The notes beneath the pieces were generated by a model. That model saw only the letters and a list, made by a program, of their open reading frames with translations. It was not told the DNA's origin and searched no databases. A program made the position numbers and the translations under genes. A stretch of 64,000 bases of DNA, taken from positions 992,001-1,056,000 of the forward strand of contig CAVPKH010000004.1 of the NCBI GenBank assembly GCA_963705635.1, given 5' to 3'. The stretch is from VRUE01 sp963705635 (GTDB taxonomy: Bacteria; Actinomycetota; Thermoleophilia; Solirubrobacterales; 70-9). Positions 16,626-24,674 of the stretch are shown in pieces; position 1 is the first letter of the stretch; every line of letters starts with the position of its first letter.

Positions 16626-18194
16626 GTGACCGCCCAAGCCGAAGCGATGACACTGCCGATGCAGAACCGCGCTGATGAGCTGCTTGGGAAGCTTGGGTTC
16701 ACGAGCTGGCGGGCGGGACAGCGCGAGGCCGTCGAGGCAGCCTTGGCAGGTCGCGACTCCTTGATCGTGATGCCGACCGGCGGCGGCAAGAGCCTCTGCT
16801 ACCAACTGCCGGGGCTGGCGACAGAGGAGCTGACGATCGTGGTCAGCCCGCTGATCGCCCTGATGAACGACCAGTGGCGGCGGCTGACCGCGGCCGGGCA
16901 CCCGGTGGCGATGATCTCCTCGGGGATGAGCGCCGAAGCCGCCCGGGCTGCCCTCGGCCAGGTCCGCAGCGGCGCGGCGCGCATCGTCTACTGCTCGCCG
17001 GAGCGCTTCGCCTCCAACGTCTTCCTCGACGCGCTGGCGCAGCGGCAAATCGACCTGCTCGCGGTCGACGAGGCGCACTGCGTCTCGGAGTGGGGCCACG
17101 ACTTCCGCCCCGATTACCTGCGCCTGCCCGAGATCGCCGAGCGGCTGGGGCGGCCGACGATCATGGCCTGCACGGCGACGGCGACGACGGCCGTGGCGGC
17201 GGAGATCGTCGCCCGCTTCGGCCTGCGTGAGCCGCTGCAGGTGCGCTCGGGCTTCGACCGTCCCAACCTCTCCTTCGACGTCGTGCGGCTGGAGGGCACG
17301 GGCTCCAAGGCGCGGCGCATGGCGCTGCTCGAAGTCGGCCTCGCCGACCCCGAGAACCGACCGGCGATCGTCTACTGCGGCACCCGGCGCGACACCGACG
17401 AGGTGGCGCAGGCGCTGCGCGACGGCGGCCTGCGGGCGCTCGGCTACCACGCCGGCATCGAGGCCGAGGACCGCACCGACATCCAGCGCCGCTTCATGGC
17501 CGGCGAGGCCGAAGTGATCGTCGCCACCAACGCCTTCGGCATGGGGGTCGACAAGGCCAACGTGCGCTCGGTCTGGCACATGGCGATCCCAACCAGCCTC
17601 GAGGCCTACTACCAGGAGGCCGGCCGCGGCGGCCGCGACGGCCTGCCCGCCAAGGCGGTGCTGCTGGCGATGAAGGCCGACCTCGGCCGCCTGGTCCGCT
17701 TCAACCAGCAACGCGAAAACAACCCCGACCTGGCGATCGCCCACGAGCGCGGCTGGCGCGACTTCCGCACGATCAAGTCCTTCATCTACTCGGACAACTG
17801 CCGCCGCCGCAGCGTCCTCGACCACTTCAGCGACGGCGCCGCGGGGCAGCCGCTGGGCCGCTGCTGCGACGTCTGCGACCCGGAGAGCTGGCTCCCCGAC
17901 CCCGAGACGATCGCGATCCGGCGGCCAAGCCGAGCCAAGTCTGCGGCGGCCCCGCCACCGGAGCTCTCCGAGGCTGACGGGCCCCTCTTCGATCAGCTCA
18001 AGGCCTGGCGGCTGAGGGTGGCGGACGGCAAACCCGCCTTCACCATCGCCCACAACACGACCCTGGCGGCAATCGCCGCCAGCCGCCCGAGCGACGAGAC
18101 GAGCCTCGGCGCGATCCGCGGCGTCGGCCCCAGCTTCATCGCCAAGTTTGCCCCCGAGGTGCTCGAGATCGTCAGGAGCGGCGGCGCAGGGTAG
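16626..18194 (+). CDS. recQ: RecQ family ATP-dependent DNA helicase
   Basis: Helicase motifs are plain: VMPTGGGKSLCYQLP (Walker A), SPLIALMNDQ, LAVDEAHCVSEWGHDFRPDY (DEAH box), TATATT, and AFGMGVDKANVRSVWH plus YYQEAGRGGRDG in the second RecA domain. A zinc-binding region with C...C-C-x-x-C (NCRRRS...CCDVCDP) and a C-terminal HRDC-like segment (IAHNTTLAAIAASRP) follow. Unwinds DNA in repair and fork restart. GTG 16626 is taken as start; ATG 16647 is an alternative. The frame is open upstream into efeO. Confidence 0.93.
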   Translation: MTAQAEAMTLPMQNRADELLGKLGFTSWRAGQREAVEAALAGRDSLIVMPTGGGKSLCYQLPGLATEELTIVVSPLIALMNDQWRRLTAAGHPVAMISSGMSAEAARAALGQVRSGAARIVYCSPERFASNVFLDALAQRQIDLLAVDEAHCVSEWGHDFRPDYLRLPEIAERLGRPTIMACTATATTAVAAEIVARFGLREPLQVRSGFDRPNLSFDVVRLEGTGSKARRMALLEVGLADPENRPAIVYCGTRRDTDEVAQALRDGGLRALGYHAGIEAEDRTDIQRRFMAGEAEVIVATNAFGMGVDKANVRSVWHMAIPTSLEAYYQEAGRGGRDGLPAKAVLLAMKADLGRLVRFNQQRENNPDLAIAHERGWRDFRTIKSFIYSDNCRRRSVLDHFSDGAAGQPLGRCCDVCDPESWLPDPETIAIRRPSRAKSAAAPPPELSEADGPLFDQLKAWRLRVADGKPAFTIAHNTTLAAIAASRPSDETSLGAIRGVGPSFIAKFAPEVLEIVRSGGAG

Positions 18195-18344
18195 TGACGG
18201 TGGTGCTCCGGCGGATCGATCGCCGGGGGCGGGTGTTGTATTCCCACACGATCCCCCCGCTGGCGGGCCGGAGTCAACGACACCTCCGATTTCCGGCCCT
18301 CTGGCGGGGAGGGACGTGCGCCTCGGCGGTCGAATGAGGCTCGG

Positions 18345-19421
18345 ATGCGAACGATTCGGCAAAAGTGGATCGGCTGGGCGGCGCTGGCCGCGGCGGCGCT
18401 CTGCCTTGCCGGGGCGAGCGCGGCCCGGGCCGACGCGCTCCTGCCCCGCGGCGACAGGGTCTTCTTCGGCGTCAGCGACACCGGTGACTCGGCCGACTTC
18501 GGCCACTTCAGCACGGCGCTGAGCAAGCACCCGGCGCTGATCGAGAGCTTTCGCACCTGGGGCTCTGACTTCCCCGAGTCGATTGAACGCTGGCAGGCAG
18601 CGCGGGCGCGGCCGGTCCTCCACATCACCACCGCCGACAACAGCGACGGGCACGAGCTGATCGACCCGCGGTCGATCGCCCAGGGCTACGGCGACGAATA
18701 CCTGCTGCGCCTCAACAGGCTGTTCTGGGCGAAGAAAATGCCCGCCTACGTGCGGCCGCTGGGCGAGCCCAACCGCTGCCTCAACGTCTACGCCTCCTAC
18801 GACTGCGGCGGCGCGGCGCGCGATGCCGCCCACAGGCCGCGCTGGTACCGGCTCGCCTTCCGCCGCATCTTCGTGCTGCTGCACGGCGGCGGCAAGCGCG
18901 ACCAGATCGACGCCCGCCTGGCGAAGGCCGGGCTGCCGCCATTGCAGGTGCAGGCGAAGGGCCTGCCGGCAGCGCCGATCGCGGTGATCTGGAGCACCCT
19001 GCCGGCCGGCTCGCCCACCGTCCCCCAGAACCGGCCCAAGCATTTCTACCCCGGCGACGAATACGTCGACTGGGTCGGCACCGATTTCTACTCCGACAAC
19101 CAGGACTGGAAGGCGCTGACCGGCCTCTACAACCGCTTCTCGTCCAAGCCGTTCTCGATTCCCGAGTTCGGCGTCTCCAGCGGCGACGATCCCGCCTACA
19201 TGAAGCGGCTGCTGATCTGGGTGCAGCGCCACCGGCGCTGCAAGATGCTCGTCTACTACCAGGACTTCGGCTCGACCAGCGCCTACCGGATCCAGAACTA
19301 CCCGGCGAGCCTTGGGGTGCTGAGCCGCAAGCTGCACTCGCCGATCTTCCCGTCCTTCGCGCCCAACCCGCCGCTGGCGCCACCGCCCCCGCCCGGCGGA
19401 GTCGCGCCCGGCGGAATCTGA
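18345..19421 (+). CDS. Secreted glycoside hydrolase-like protein (GH26/GH5-like TIM barrel)
   Basis: A signal peptide (WIGWAALAAAALCLAGASAARA) leads ~330 residues of a barrel-like protein. PLGEPNRCLN near residue 140 and FSIPEFGVSSGDD near 275 fit the acid/base and nucleophile glutamates on strands 4 and 7 of clan-A glycosidases. YVDWVGTDFY precedes the latter. The C-terminus is Pro-rich (PPLAPPPPPGG). It likely cuts a plant or microbial beta-glycan outside the cell; the substrate is not readable. A 9-base hairpin begins at its stop. Confidence 0.7.
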   Translation: MRTIRQKWIGWAALAAAALCLAGASAARADALLPRGDRVFFGVSDTGDSADFGHFSTALSKHPALIESFRTWGSDFPESIERWQAARARPVLHITTADNSDGHELIDPRSIAQGYGDEYLLRLNRLFWAKKMPAYVRPLGEPNRCLNVYASYDCGGAARDAAHRPRWYRLAFRRIFVLLHGGGKRDQIDARLAKAGLPPLQVQAKGLPAAPIAVIWSTLPAGSPTVPQNRPKHFYPGDEYVDWVGTDFYSDNQDWKALTGLYNRFSSKPFSIPEFGVSSGDDPAYMKRLLIWVQRHRRCKMLVYYQDFGSTSAYRIQNYPASLGVLSRKLHSPIFPSFAPNPPLAPPPPPGGVAPGGI

Positions 19422-19446
19422 GCACCGCAGCCCAACTCGGTGCTCA
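19419..19446 (+). terminator. Hairpin at the glycoside hydrolase stop codon
   Basis: TGAGCACCG (19419-19427) pairs perfectly with CGGTGCTCA (19438-19446) over a 10-base loop. A second stem (CAGCCAAC with GTTGGCTG) follows directly. Confidence 0.55.
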
Positions 19447-19527
19447 GCCAACGCTGAGCGGTTGTTGGCTGGTCAGCCAGGTGATGTTAGGGTCGGCGCG
19501 GGAGAAATCGACGAGGAGGGAATACCG

Positions 19528-21507
19528 ATGGCCGTCCTGGCGCCTGCTGCGTTCAGCGAGACCCAGCGCGCGACGCTGACAGCGTTGTGCGAGACCTACG
19601 TCCCGTCGGTGGAGGTCGACAGCGGCGACCCGCTCGAGCGCCAGTTCATGGCGCGCTCGGCGGCCGACCTCGGGGTGGCCGCCCAGATCGAGGCAATGCT
19701 CGCCGAGGCGCTGCTGCCGGAGGAGCTCGCCCTGGTTGCCGCGCTGCTCGACGGGCTCGCGGCGCAGGACTTCGCCAACCTGCCGGTCGAGGCCCGCACC
19801 GCGGTCGTCCACGGCTTCCGCGACGCCGCGCCCGAGGCCAAGCTGGGACTCGATCGGCTCAAGGGCCTCACCTTCCTCTTCTTCTACGCCCTTCCCGACG
19901 AGCGGGGAAGCAACCCGAACTGGGAGGCGATCGGCTACCCCGGGCCGACCAGCCCGCCGCCCGATGCCGGCGCGGCGCCGAAGACGATCAGCGTCGAGGA
20001 GGTCAGCGGCGAGAGCGCCACGGTGTCGGCAGACGTCTGCGTGGTCGGCTCCGGCGCCGGCGGCTCGGTGATCGCCGCCCAGCTGGCCGCCGCCGGCAAG
20101 AAGGTGCTGGTGCTGGAGATGGGCGCTTACCGCAACGAGCAGGACTTCAAGCAACTGGAGCTGCCCGGCTACCTGGATCTCTACTACGGCGCCGCGCTGG
20201 CGGCCTCGGAGGACGGCTCGATCGGGATCCTCGCCGGCCAGACGCTCGGCGGCGGCACCGTGGTCAACTACATGAACTGCATCCCGACCCCCGAGCGAAT
20301 CGTCGCCGAGTGGGCCGAGCACGGCGTGGTCGGGCTCGAGGACGACGAGGCCTACCGCCGCGACCACATCGACGCGGTCCTGGAGCGGATCAACGCCAAC
20401 ACCGAGGCGACGACCCAGAACGGCACGCACACGGCGCTGATGGCGGGCCTCGACGCGCTCGGCCACGAGCACCGGCCGATCGTGCGCAACGTCGGGCTCG
20501 ACGACAACCCTGAGAACTGCGGCTACTGCTCGATGGGCTGCCAGCACGGCTGCAAGCGCTCGGCGATGAAGACGTGGCTCCAGGACGCCTCGGACAGCGG
20601 CGCCAGCGCCCTGGTTGGAGCCCACGCGGAGCGCATCCTGGTCGAGGACGGGCAGGCGACCGGTGTCCTCGCCACGGTCACCCAGGCCGACGGCTCGACC
20701 ACCGCGGTCACGGTCGAGGCGCCGACCGTCGTCGTCGCCTGCGGCTCGGTCGAGTCACCGGCGCTGCTGCTGCGCTCGGGGATCGGCGGCCCGGCGGTCG
20801 GCAAGAACCTGCGCCTGCATCCCGCCTTTCTCGTCATGGGCACCTACGACGAGCCGATCGAGGGCTGGCGCGGCCAGATCCAGTCGCTCGTCTCCGACGC
20901 CTACGCCGACCTCGAGGACGGCAGCGGCTTCCTGATCGAGGCGACCGGCATGTTCCCCGGCCTAATCGGCGCCAACTACCCCTGGGAGGACGGCGCCGAC
21001 CACAAGCGCCTGATGCAAGCGTTCCGCTGGCACGCACCTTTCATCAGCGTCGCCCGCGACCACGGCTCGGGTGAAGTGGTGCTCGACGAGCATGGGCGCG
21101 CCGTGGTGCGCTGGGGCCTCGACGACCCGGTCGACCGGCGCCTGGCCGTGCGCGCCCACGTCGAGCTCTGCCGGATCCACCACGCGGCCGGGGCAGTGGA
21201 GGTCTTTACCGGCCACCGCCGCGCGCTGCGCTGGAAGCAGGGCGAGGACTTCGACGCCTTCCTCGCCGAGGTCGAGGCGGCCTCCTACGAGCCCAACGAC
21301 GTGTCCTGCTTCACCGCCCACCAGATGGGCTCCTGCCGCATCGGCTCCGACCCGCAGGCCTCGGTGGCCGACGGCCGCGGCGAGCTGCACGACACCAAGG
21401 GCGTCTGGATCGGCGACGGCTCGGCCTTCCCCAGCGCCCCCGGCGTCAACCCGATGGTCTCGATCATGGCGCTCGCCCACCGCACGGCCGAGCAGATGCT
21501 GGCTTAG
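19528..21507 (+). CDS. GMC-family oxidoreductase (long-chain alcohol oxidase-like)
   Basis: 659 residues from ATG 19528 (Shine-Dalgarno GAGGAG). An N-terminal helical segment of ~150 residues (LTALCETYVPSVEVDSGDPL) resembles the extra domain of fatty-alcohol oxidases. The FAD domain follows: VCVVGSGAGGSVIAAQLAAAG, TLGGGTVVNYMNC, and the C-terminal CFTAHQMGSCRIG...GVNPMVS with the catalytic His/Asn region. NCGYCSMGCQHGCKRS is a Cys cluster seen in this subgroup. Likely oxidises a long-chain alcohol or sterol. Confidence 0.85.
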   Translation: MAVLAPAAFSETQRATLTALCETYVPSVEVDSGDPLERQFMARSAADLGVAAQIEAMLAEALLPEELALVAALLDGLAAQDFANLPVEARTAVVHGFRDAAPEAKLGLDRLKGLTFLFFYALPDERGSNPNWEAIGYPGPTSPPPDAGAAPKTISVEEVSGESATVSADVCVVGSGAGGSVIAAQLAAAGKKVLVLEMGAYRNEQDFKQLELPGYLDLYYGAALAASEDGSIGILAGQTLGGGTVVNYMNCIPTPERIVAEWAEHGVVGLEDDEAYRRDHIDAVLERINANTEATTQNGTHTALMAGLDALGHEHRPIVRNVGLDDNPENCGYCSMGCQHGCKRSAMKTWLQDASDSGASALVGAHAERILVEDGQATGVLATVTQADGSTTAVTVEAPTVVVACGSVESPALLLRSGIGGPAVGKNLRLHPAFLVMGTYDEPIEGWRGQIQSLVSDAYADLEDGSGFLIEATGMFPGLIGANYPWEDGADHKRLMQAFRWHAPFISVARDHGSGEVVLDEHGRAVVRWGLDDPVDRRLAVRAHVELCRIHHAAGAVEVFTGHRRALRWKQGEDFDAFLAEVEAASYEPNDVSCFTAHQMGSCRIGSDPQASVADGRGELHDTKGVWIGDGSAFPSAPGVNPMVSIMALAHRTAEQMLA

Positions 21508-21521
21508 CGCACCAGAGAGGA

Positions 21522-23000
21522 CTAGCGCCCCTGCTGCTTGGGCCCGCTCGCCTGGGGCTTCTTCTTCTTGCCCTGGGGGTTCCTCTTGCCCTTGCTCTTC
21601 TTCTTGCCCTGGGGTTTCTTCCCCTGAGTTTTCTCCTCGACCTTGGGCTTGGGCGCGCCCTTTGGCGCGACGACCCGCCGGGCGACCCTCGCTTTGTACG
21701 CGAAGGGCTCGAGCGCGGTGATGCTCGAGTAGCCGGTGAGGTAGACGCGGCGGCCGTCGGAGATCACCGGCGAGTAGGTGCCGCGGCCGTAGTGGAAGAC
21801 GCGGCGGCCGCTCTTCATCATCAAGCCGCTGGTCGTGTTGTTGGTGAACTCGGCGACGTAGACGATGTCGCCGATCGCCGAGAGCGAGCCGACGACCTGA
21901 CCGCCGGCGGAGTGGCTCCAGCGCACGCTGCCGTCCTTGGCGTCGAGGGCGTAGACGTTGCCGTCGAAGGAGCCGATGTAGACCGTCGGCGGGGCGTGAC
22001 GGGTGGTGGCGACGGTGGGGCCGGAGTAGGCATAGCCGCCGGTCGAGTAGCTCCAGGCCAGGGTGCCGTCGCTGAGGTCGAAGCTGTAGACGCGGTCGTC
22101 GTTGTTGCCGGCGTAGACGCGGCCGAAGGCGACGGCGGGGGTCGAGTAGAACTGGCCCGAGGTGCCGAAGCCCTGGCCCAGCGAGGAGGTCTGCCACTTG
22201 ATCTCGCCGGTCTTGGCGTCGACCGCGTTCATGTAGCCACCGTAGTCGCCGACGTAGAGGGTGCCGCCGTAGTAGGCGGGGGCCGACTTGATCGGGCCGC
22301 CGAGGCTGGTCGCCCAGCGCACGTTGCCGCTGATCGTGCTCAGCGCGTAGAGGTTGCCGTCCTCGCAGCCGAAGTAGACGGTGCGGCCGATCACCACCGG
22401 TGAGGACTCGGCCCGGCCCGGCAGCGAGTGCTTCCAGATCGTCTTGCCGGTCTTGGCGTCGAGCTTGACGATGTGGCCGGGGACGAGGTTGACGATGTAG
22501 AGGCGGTGCTTGGAGTAGGCCGGTGAGGAGGCGTTGAGGCGGCCGAGGCTGCGTTCCCACAACACCTTGCCGGTGTCGGAATCAAGGGCGAAGGCGGTGC
22601 CGTTGTTGTTGATCGCGTAGAGCTTGCCGCCGACGTAGATCGGCGGGAACTCGAGCAGCGGCCGCTCGGTGTAGCGCCAGAGCTTGCGGAAGGGCGGCTT
22701 GACCCCCTTCGCCGGCAGGTAACGGGTGCGAGCCGGGTTGAGGCCGAACATCGGCCAGTTGACCGTCTTGGCCTTCGGCTTCGGCGGCTTCTGCGGCACG
22801 AAGGTGGCGCTGGAATTGTGGACGTCGGCGGGGCGCTTGAGCAGCTGGTAGGCGAGGTAGCCGGCGCCCGCTATGACGACCACCGCGGCGGCAATCAGGG
22901 CAACCGCCAGGTGTCGCCGGTTGTGCCAGAAGTGCGCCGAGCGCTTCCGCAGCCGAGCCAGTCGCGCTTTCAGGGAGGGGTTCAGCGACGCAGCTCCCAA
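21522..23000 (-). CDS. Membrane-anchored PQQ-type beta-propeller with lysine-rich tail
   Basis: Short cytoplasmic basic N-terminus, one transmembrane helix (LAVALIAAAVVVIAGAGYLAY), then blades with repeated YAINNNGTAFALDSDTGKVLWE and YVGDYGGYMNAVDAKTGEIKW motifs, as in BamB/PQQ propellers without an enzymatic site. The last ~45 residues repeat PQGKKK/KGKK units. 492 residues. The start is a TTG at 23000, inside a small ORF (22982-23077), suggesting coupling. Possibly a cell-envelope assembly or scaffold protein. Confidence 0.75.
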   Translation of the reverse strand: MGAASLNPSLKARLARLRKRSAHFWHNRRHLAVALIAAAVVVIAGAGYLAYQLLKRPADVHNSSATFVPQKPPKPKAKTVNWPMFGLNPARTRYLPAKGVKPPFRKLWRYTERPLLEFPPIYVGGKLYAINNNGTAFALDSDTGKVLWERSLGRLNASSPAYSKHRLYIVNLVPGHIVKLDAKTGKTIWKHSLPGRAESSPVVIGRTVYFGCEDGNLYALSTISGNVRWATSLGGPIKSAPAYYGGTLYVGDYGGYMNAVDAKTGEIKWQTSSLGQGFGTSGQFYSTPAVAFGRVYAGNNDDRVYSFDLSDGTLAWSYSTGGYAYSGPTVATTRHAPPTVYIGSFDGNVYALDAKDGSVRWSHSAGGQVVGSLSAIGDIVYVAEFTNNTTSGLMMKSGRRVFHYGRGTYSPVISDGRRVYLTGYSSITALEPFAYKARVARRVVAPKGAPKPKVEEKTQGKKPQGKKKSKGKRNPQGKKKKPQASGPKQQGR

Positions 23001-23077
23001 ATCTCGATGAAGCCGAGGTCGCTGATTCCCTCCAGCGCCGGCCGGCGCCGCTCCCGCTCGTCAAGGCGCTGGCCCAT
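22982..23077 (-). CDS. Possible small protein between the SRPBCC and propeller genes
   Basis: ATG 23077 opens 31 codons (MGQRLDERERRRPALEGISD ... ending IWELRR). It starts 9 bases after the upstream stop and overlaps the start of the next gene by 19 bases, as coupled genes do. It is highly charged with a Trp-containing end. No family recognised; could be spurious in GC-rich DNA. Confidence 0.3.
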   Translation of the reverse strand: MGQRLDERERRRPALEGISDLGFIEIWELRR

Positions 23078-23086
23078 CCGGGCCCG

Positions 23087-23530
23087 TCAGCCTCCGGCGG
23101 CGGTACGGCGCTCGGACTCCTTGGCGATGCCGGCGATCAGTCCCTTGATCGCCTGCTTGACCGCGGCGACGACGACGGGCCCGACGACCGGCAGGGTCGG
23201 CTGCGTGCGCACGGCGTAGACCATCTTGGTCCCCTCGCCCTCAGCCAAAAGCTCCACGGTGCCCACGTGGTCGCGCACCGGAAGCCCGGAGAGGACCGTG
23301 TAGGAAAAGCGGCTGGGGGCCTCGTAGGCAATCACTTCCTCCCGCATCGGCGGCCCGACCACGGTCAGCTTGCGGATCGCCCCAACCCCGTTCGGATCGA
23401 CCTCGCCCTCCCGCTCGAGCACCGACTTCCGCAACGGCGTCAGCTCGTTGTAGCGCCGGTGATCCGTCAGCACCTCGAAGACGGTCTCGGCCGGCGCAGC
23501 GATCTCGCGGGTGAAAGTGAAGCTAGCCAT
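23087..23530 (-). CDS. SRPBCC (START-like) family protein
   Basis: 147 residues starting MASFTFTREIAAPAETVFEVLTDHRRYNE, the classic opening of polyketide-cyclase/dehydrase-type START domains, ending in a long helix (VVVAAVKQAIKGLIAGIAKES). These small cups bind hydrophobic ligands; no catalytic residue stands out. Twelve bases after the metallo-beta-lactamase-fold gene stop on the same strand, so the two are likely one transcript. Confidence 0.8.
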   Translation of the reverse strand: MASFTFTREIAAPAETVFEVLTDHRRYNELTPLRKSVLEREGEVDPNGVGAIRKLTVVGPPMREEVIAYEAPSRFSYTVLSGLPVRDHVGTVELLAEGEGTKMVYAVRTQPTLPVVGPVVVAAVKQAIKGLIAGIAKESERRTAAGG

Positions 23531-23542
23531 CAGCGCCGAAGG

Positions 23543-24568
23543 CTATAGGGAGGGCCGGGTGCGCTCACCCAAGCGCCATTTCTGCGGATCGGTTCCCCCG
23601 ACCTTCTCGACCTCGCCGAGGATCGCCAGGTGGTCGAGGCAGGAGAGGACGATCTGCAGGACCCAGGCGCTGACCGGCGTGTTGACGTTGTCGGCGCCGA
23701 CGATCTCGGCGACGATCTCAAAGGCGGTCCGCTCGCCCTCCCCCAGGGCATCGCGGGTCTTGCCGAGCAGCTCCTCGACCTGGCGCCGCGCCTCGGTGAT
23801 CTTGGCCTCAGGATCGCGGAACGGACGCCCATGCCCCGGCAGGCAGAGGTCGACGTCGAGCGGCTCCACCTCGTCGAGGCTGCGCAGGAACTCGCCGACC
23901 GGGTCGGGGCTGTGGCCGTGGTCGAAGAAGAGCACGGTGCGGCCGAGCAGGTGGTCGCCGGAGATCATCAGCTTGCGCTCGGGCTGGTGCAGGACGACGT
24001 GGGACGGCGCGTGCCCCGGGGTCTCGTGCACCTGCCAGGTGCCGAGGTCGGTCTCGACCTCGACCCCCGGCAGCAGATCGCGGTCGGGCTCGACGATCGC
24101 GTCGATGCCGTTGTCGTCGTCCTCGCTGCGGGACTCGCGGTAGCGTTCGAGGCCGGCGATCGGAACGCCGCTCTGCCGCGCCACCTCGAGCCGCTGCTCG
24201 AGCGCCAAGGCGGGATCGTCGGCAAGCAGGCGGACGTGCTCCCAGGCGGGATGCATCCAGAGCTCGCAGCCGGCCTTCTCGACGATCGGCGCGGCCAACC
24301 CGTAGTGATCGGTGTGGGAGTGGGTGCAGACGAGCAGGCGCACGTCCTCGAGCCCGAAGCCGGCCTGGGCGAGGGCGAGGTCGAACTGGCGCAGGCGGCC
24401 CTTGCCGCCAATCCCGGTGTCGAAGAGGACGATGCCGCCGTCGGCGGCGACGGCCCAGACGTTGCCGTGCGGCACGCCCGGCCACGGCAACGGCAACCGC
24501 AGCCTCCAGACGCCAGGCAGCACCTTCTCGGTGCGGGGCGCCTCAGGGCGCTTTCGGTCCTCCGCCAT
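23543..24568 (-). CDS. Metallo-beta-lactamase fold hydrolase
   Basis: CTHSHTDHYGL near residue 82 is the HxHxDH zinc motif; SGDHLLG supplies the bridging Asp, and CLPGHGRPF the last His. 341 residues, with a C-terminal helical extension seen in LACTB2/thioesterase-like and RNase-like members. Substrate unknown; glyoxalase- or acyl-thioester-type hydrolysis is plausible. Divergent from the MFS exporter across a palindrome. Confidence 0.82.
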   Translation of the reverse strand: MAEDRKRPEAPRTEKVLPGVWRLRLPLPWPGVPHGNVWAVAADGGIVLFDTGIGGKGRLRQFDLALAQAGFGLEDVRLLVCTHSHTDHYGLAAPIVEKAGCELWMHPAWEHVRLLADDPALALEQRLEVARQSGVPIAGLERYRESRSEDDDNGIDAIVEPDRDLLPGVEVETDLGTWQVHETPGHAPSHVVLHQPERKLMISGDHLLGRTVLFFDHGHSPDPVGEFLRSLDEVEPLDVDLCLPGHGRPFRDPEAKITEARRQVEELLGKTRDALGEGERTAFEIVAEIVGADNVNTPVSAWVLQIVLSCLDHLAILGEVEKVGGTDPQKWRLGERTRPSL

Positions 24569-24593
24569 CGGCGCCGCACACTACCTCCCAGGC

Positions 24594-24637
24594 GTGTCTG
24601 ACCTTAGGGGTTCATATGACCCCCTGAGGTCAGACAC
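24594..24637. repeat. Palindromic element between divergent hydrolase and exporter genes
   Basis: GTGTCTGACCT (24594-24604) pairs with AGGTCAGACAC (24627-24637), and AGGGGT further in pairs with ACCCCCT with one slip. It could be an operator, a bidirectional promoter structure, or a copy of a dispersed palindromic repeat. Confidence 0.5.
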
Positions 24638-24674
24638 CCCCTTGGCGGAGGGGAGTGCGCTCGGATAGGTTGCA

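Noticed and set aside
18195..18344. GC-rich inverted fragments between recQ and the glycoside hydrolase
   Set aside because: GGCGGATCGATCGCC-like symmetry and CTCCGGC/GCCGGAG pairs are short and common in GC-rich DNA; no clear terminator or operator.
16197..19451. Very long antisense open frame (over 1000 codons) opposite efeO, recQ and the glycoside hydrolase
   Set aside because: Composition is Arg/Ala/Gly-rich with no motif, and it is opposite three well-supported genes; long antisense frames are expected at this GC content.
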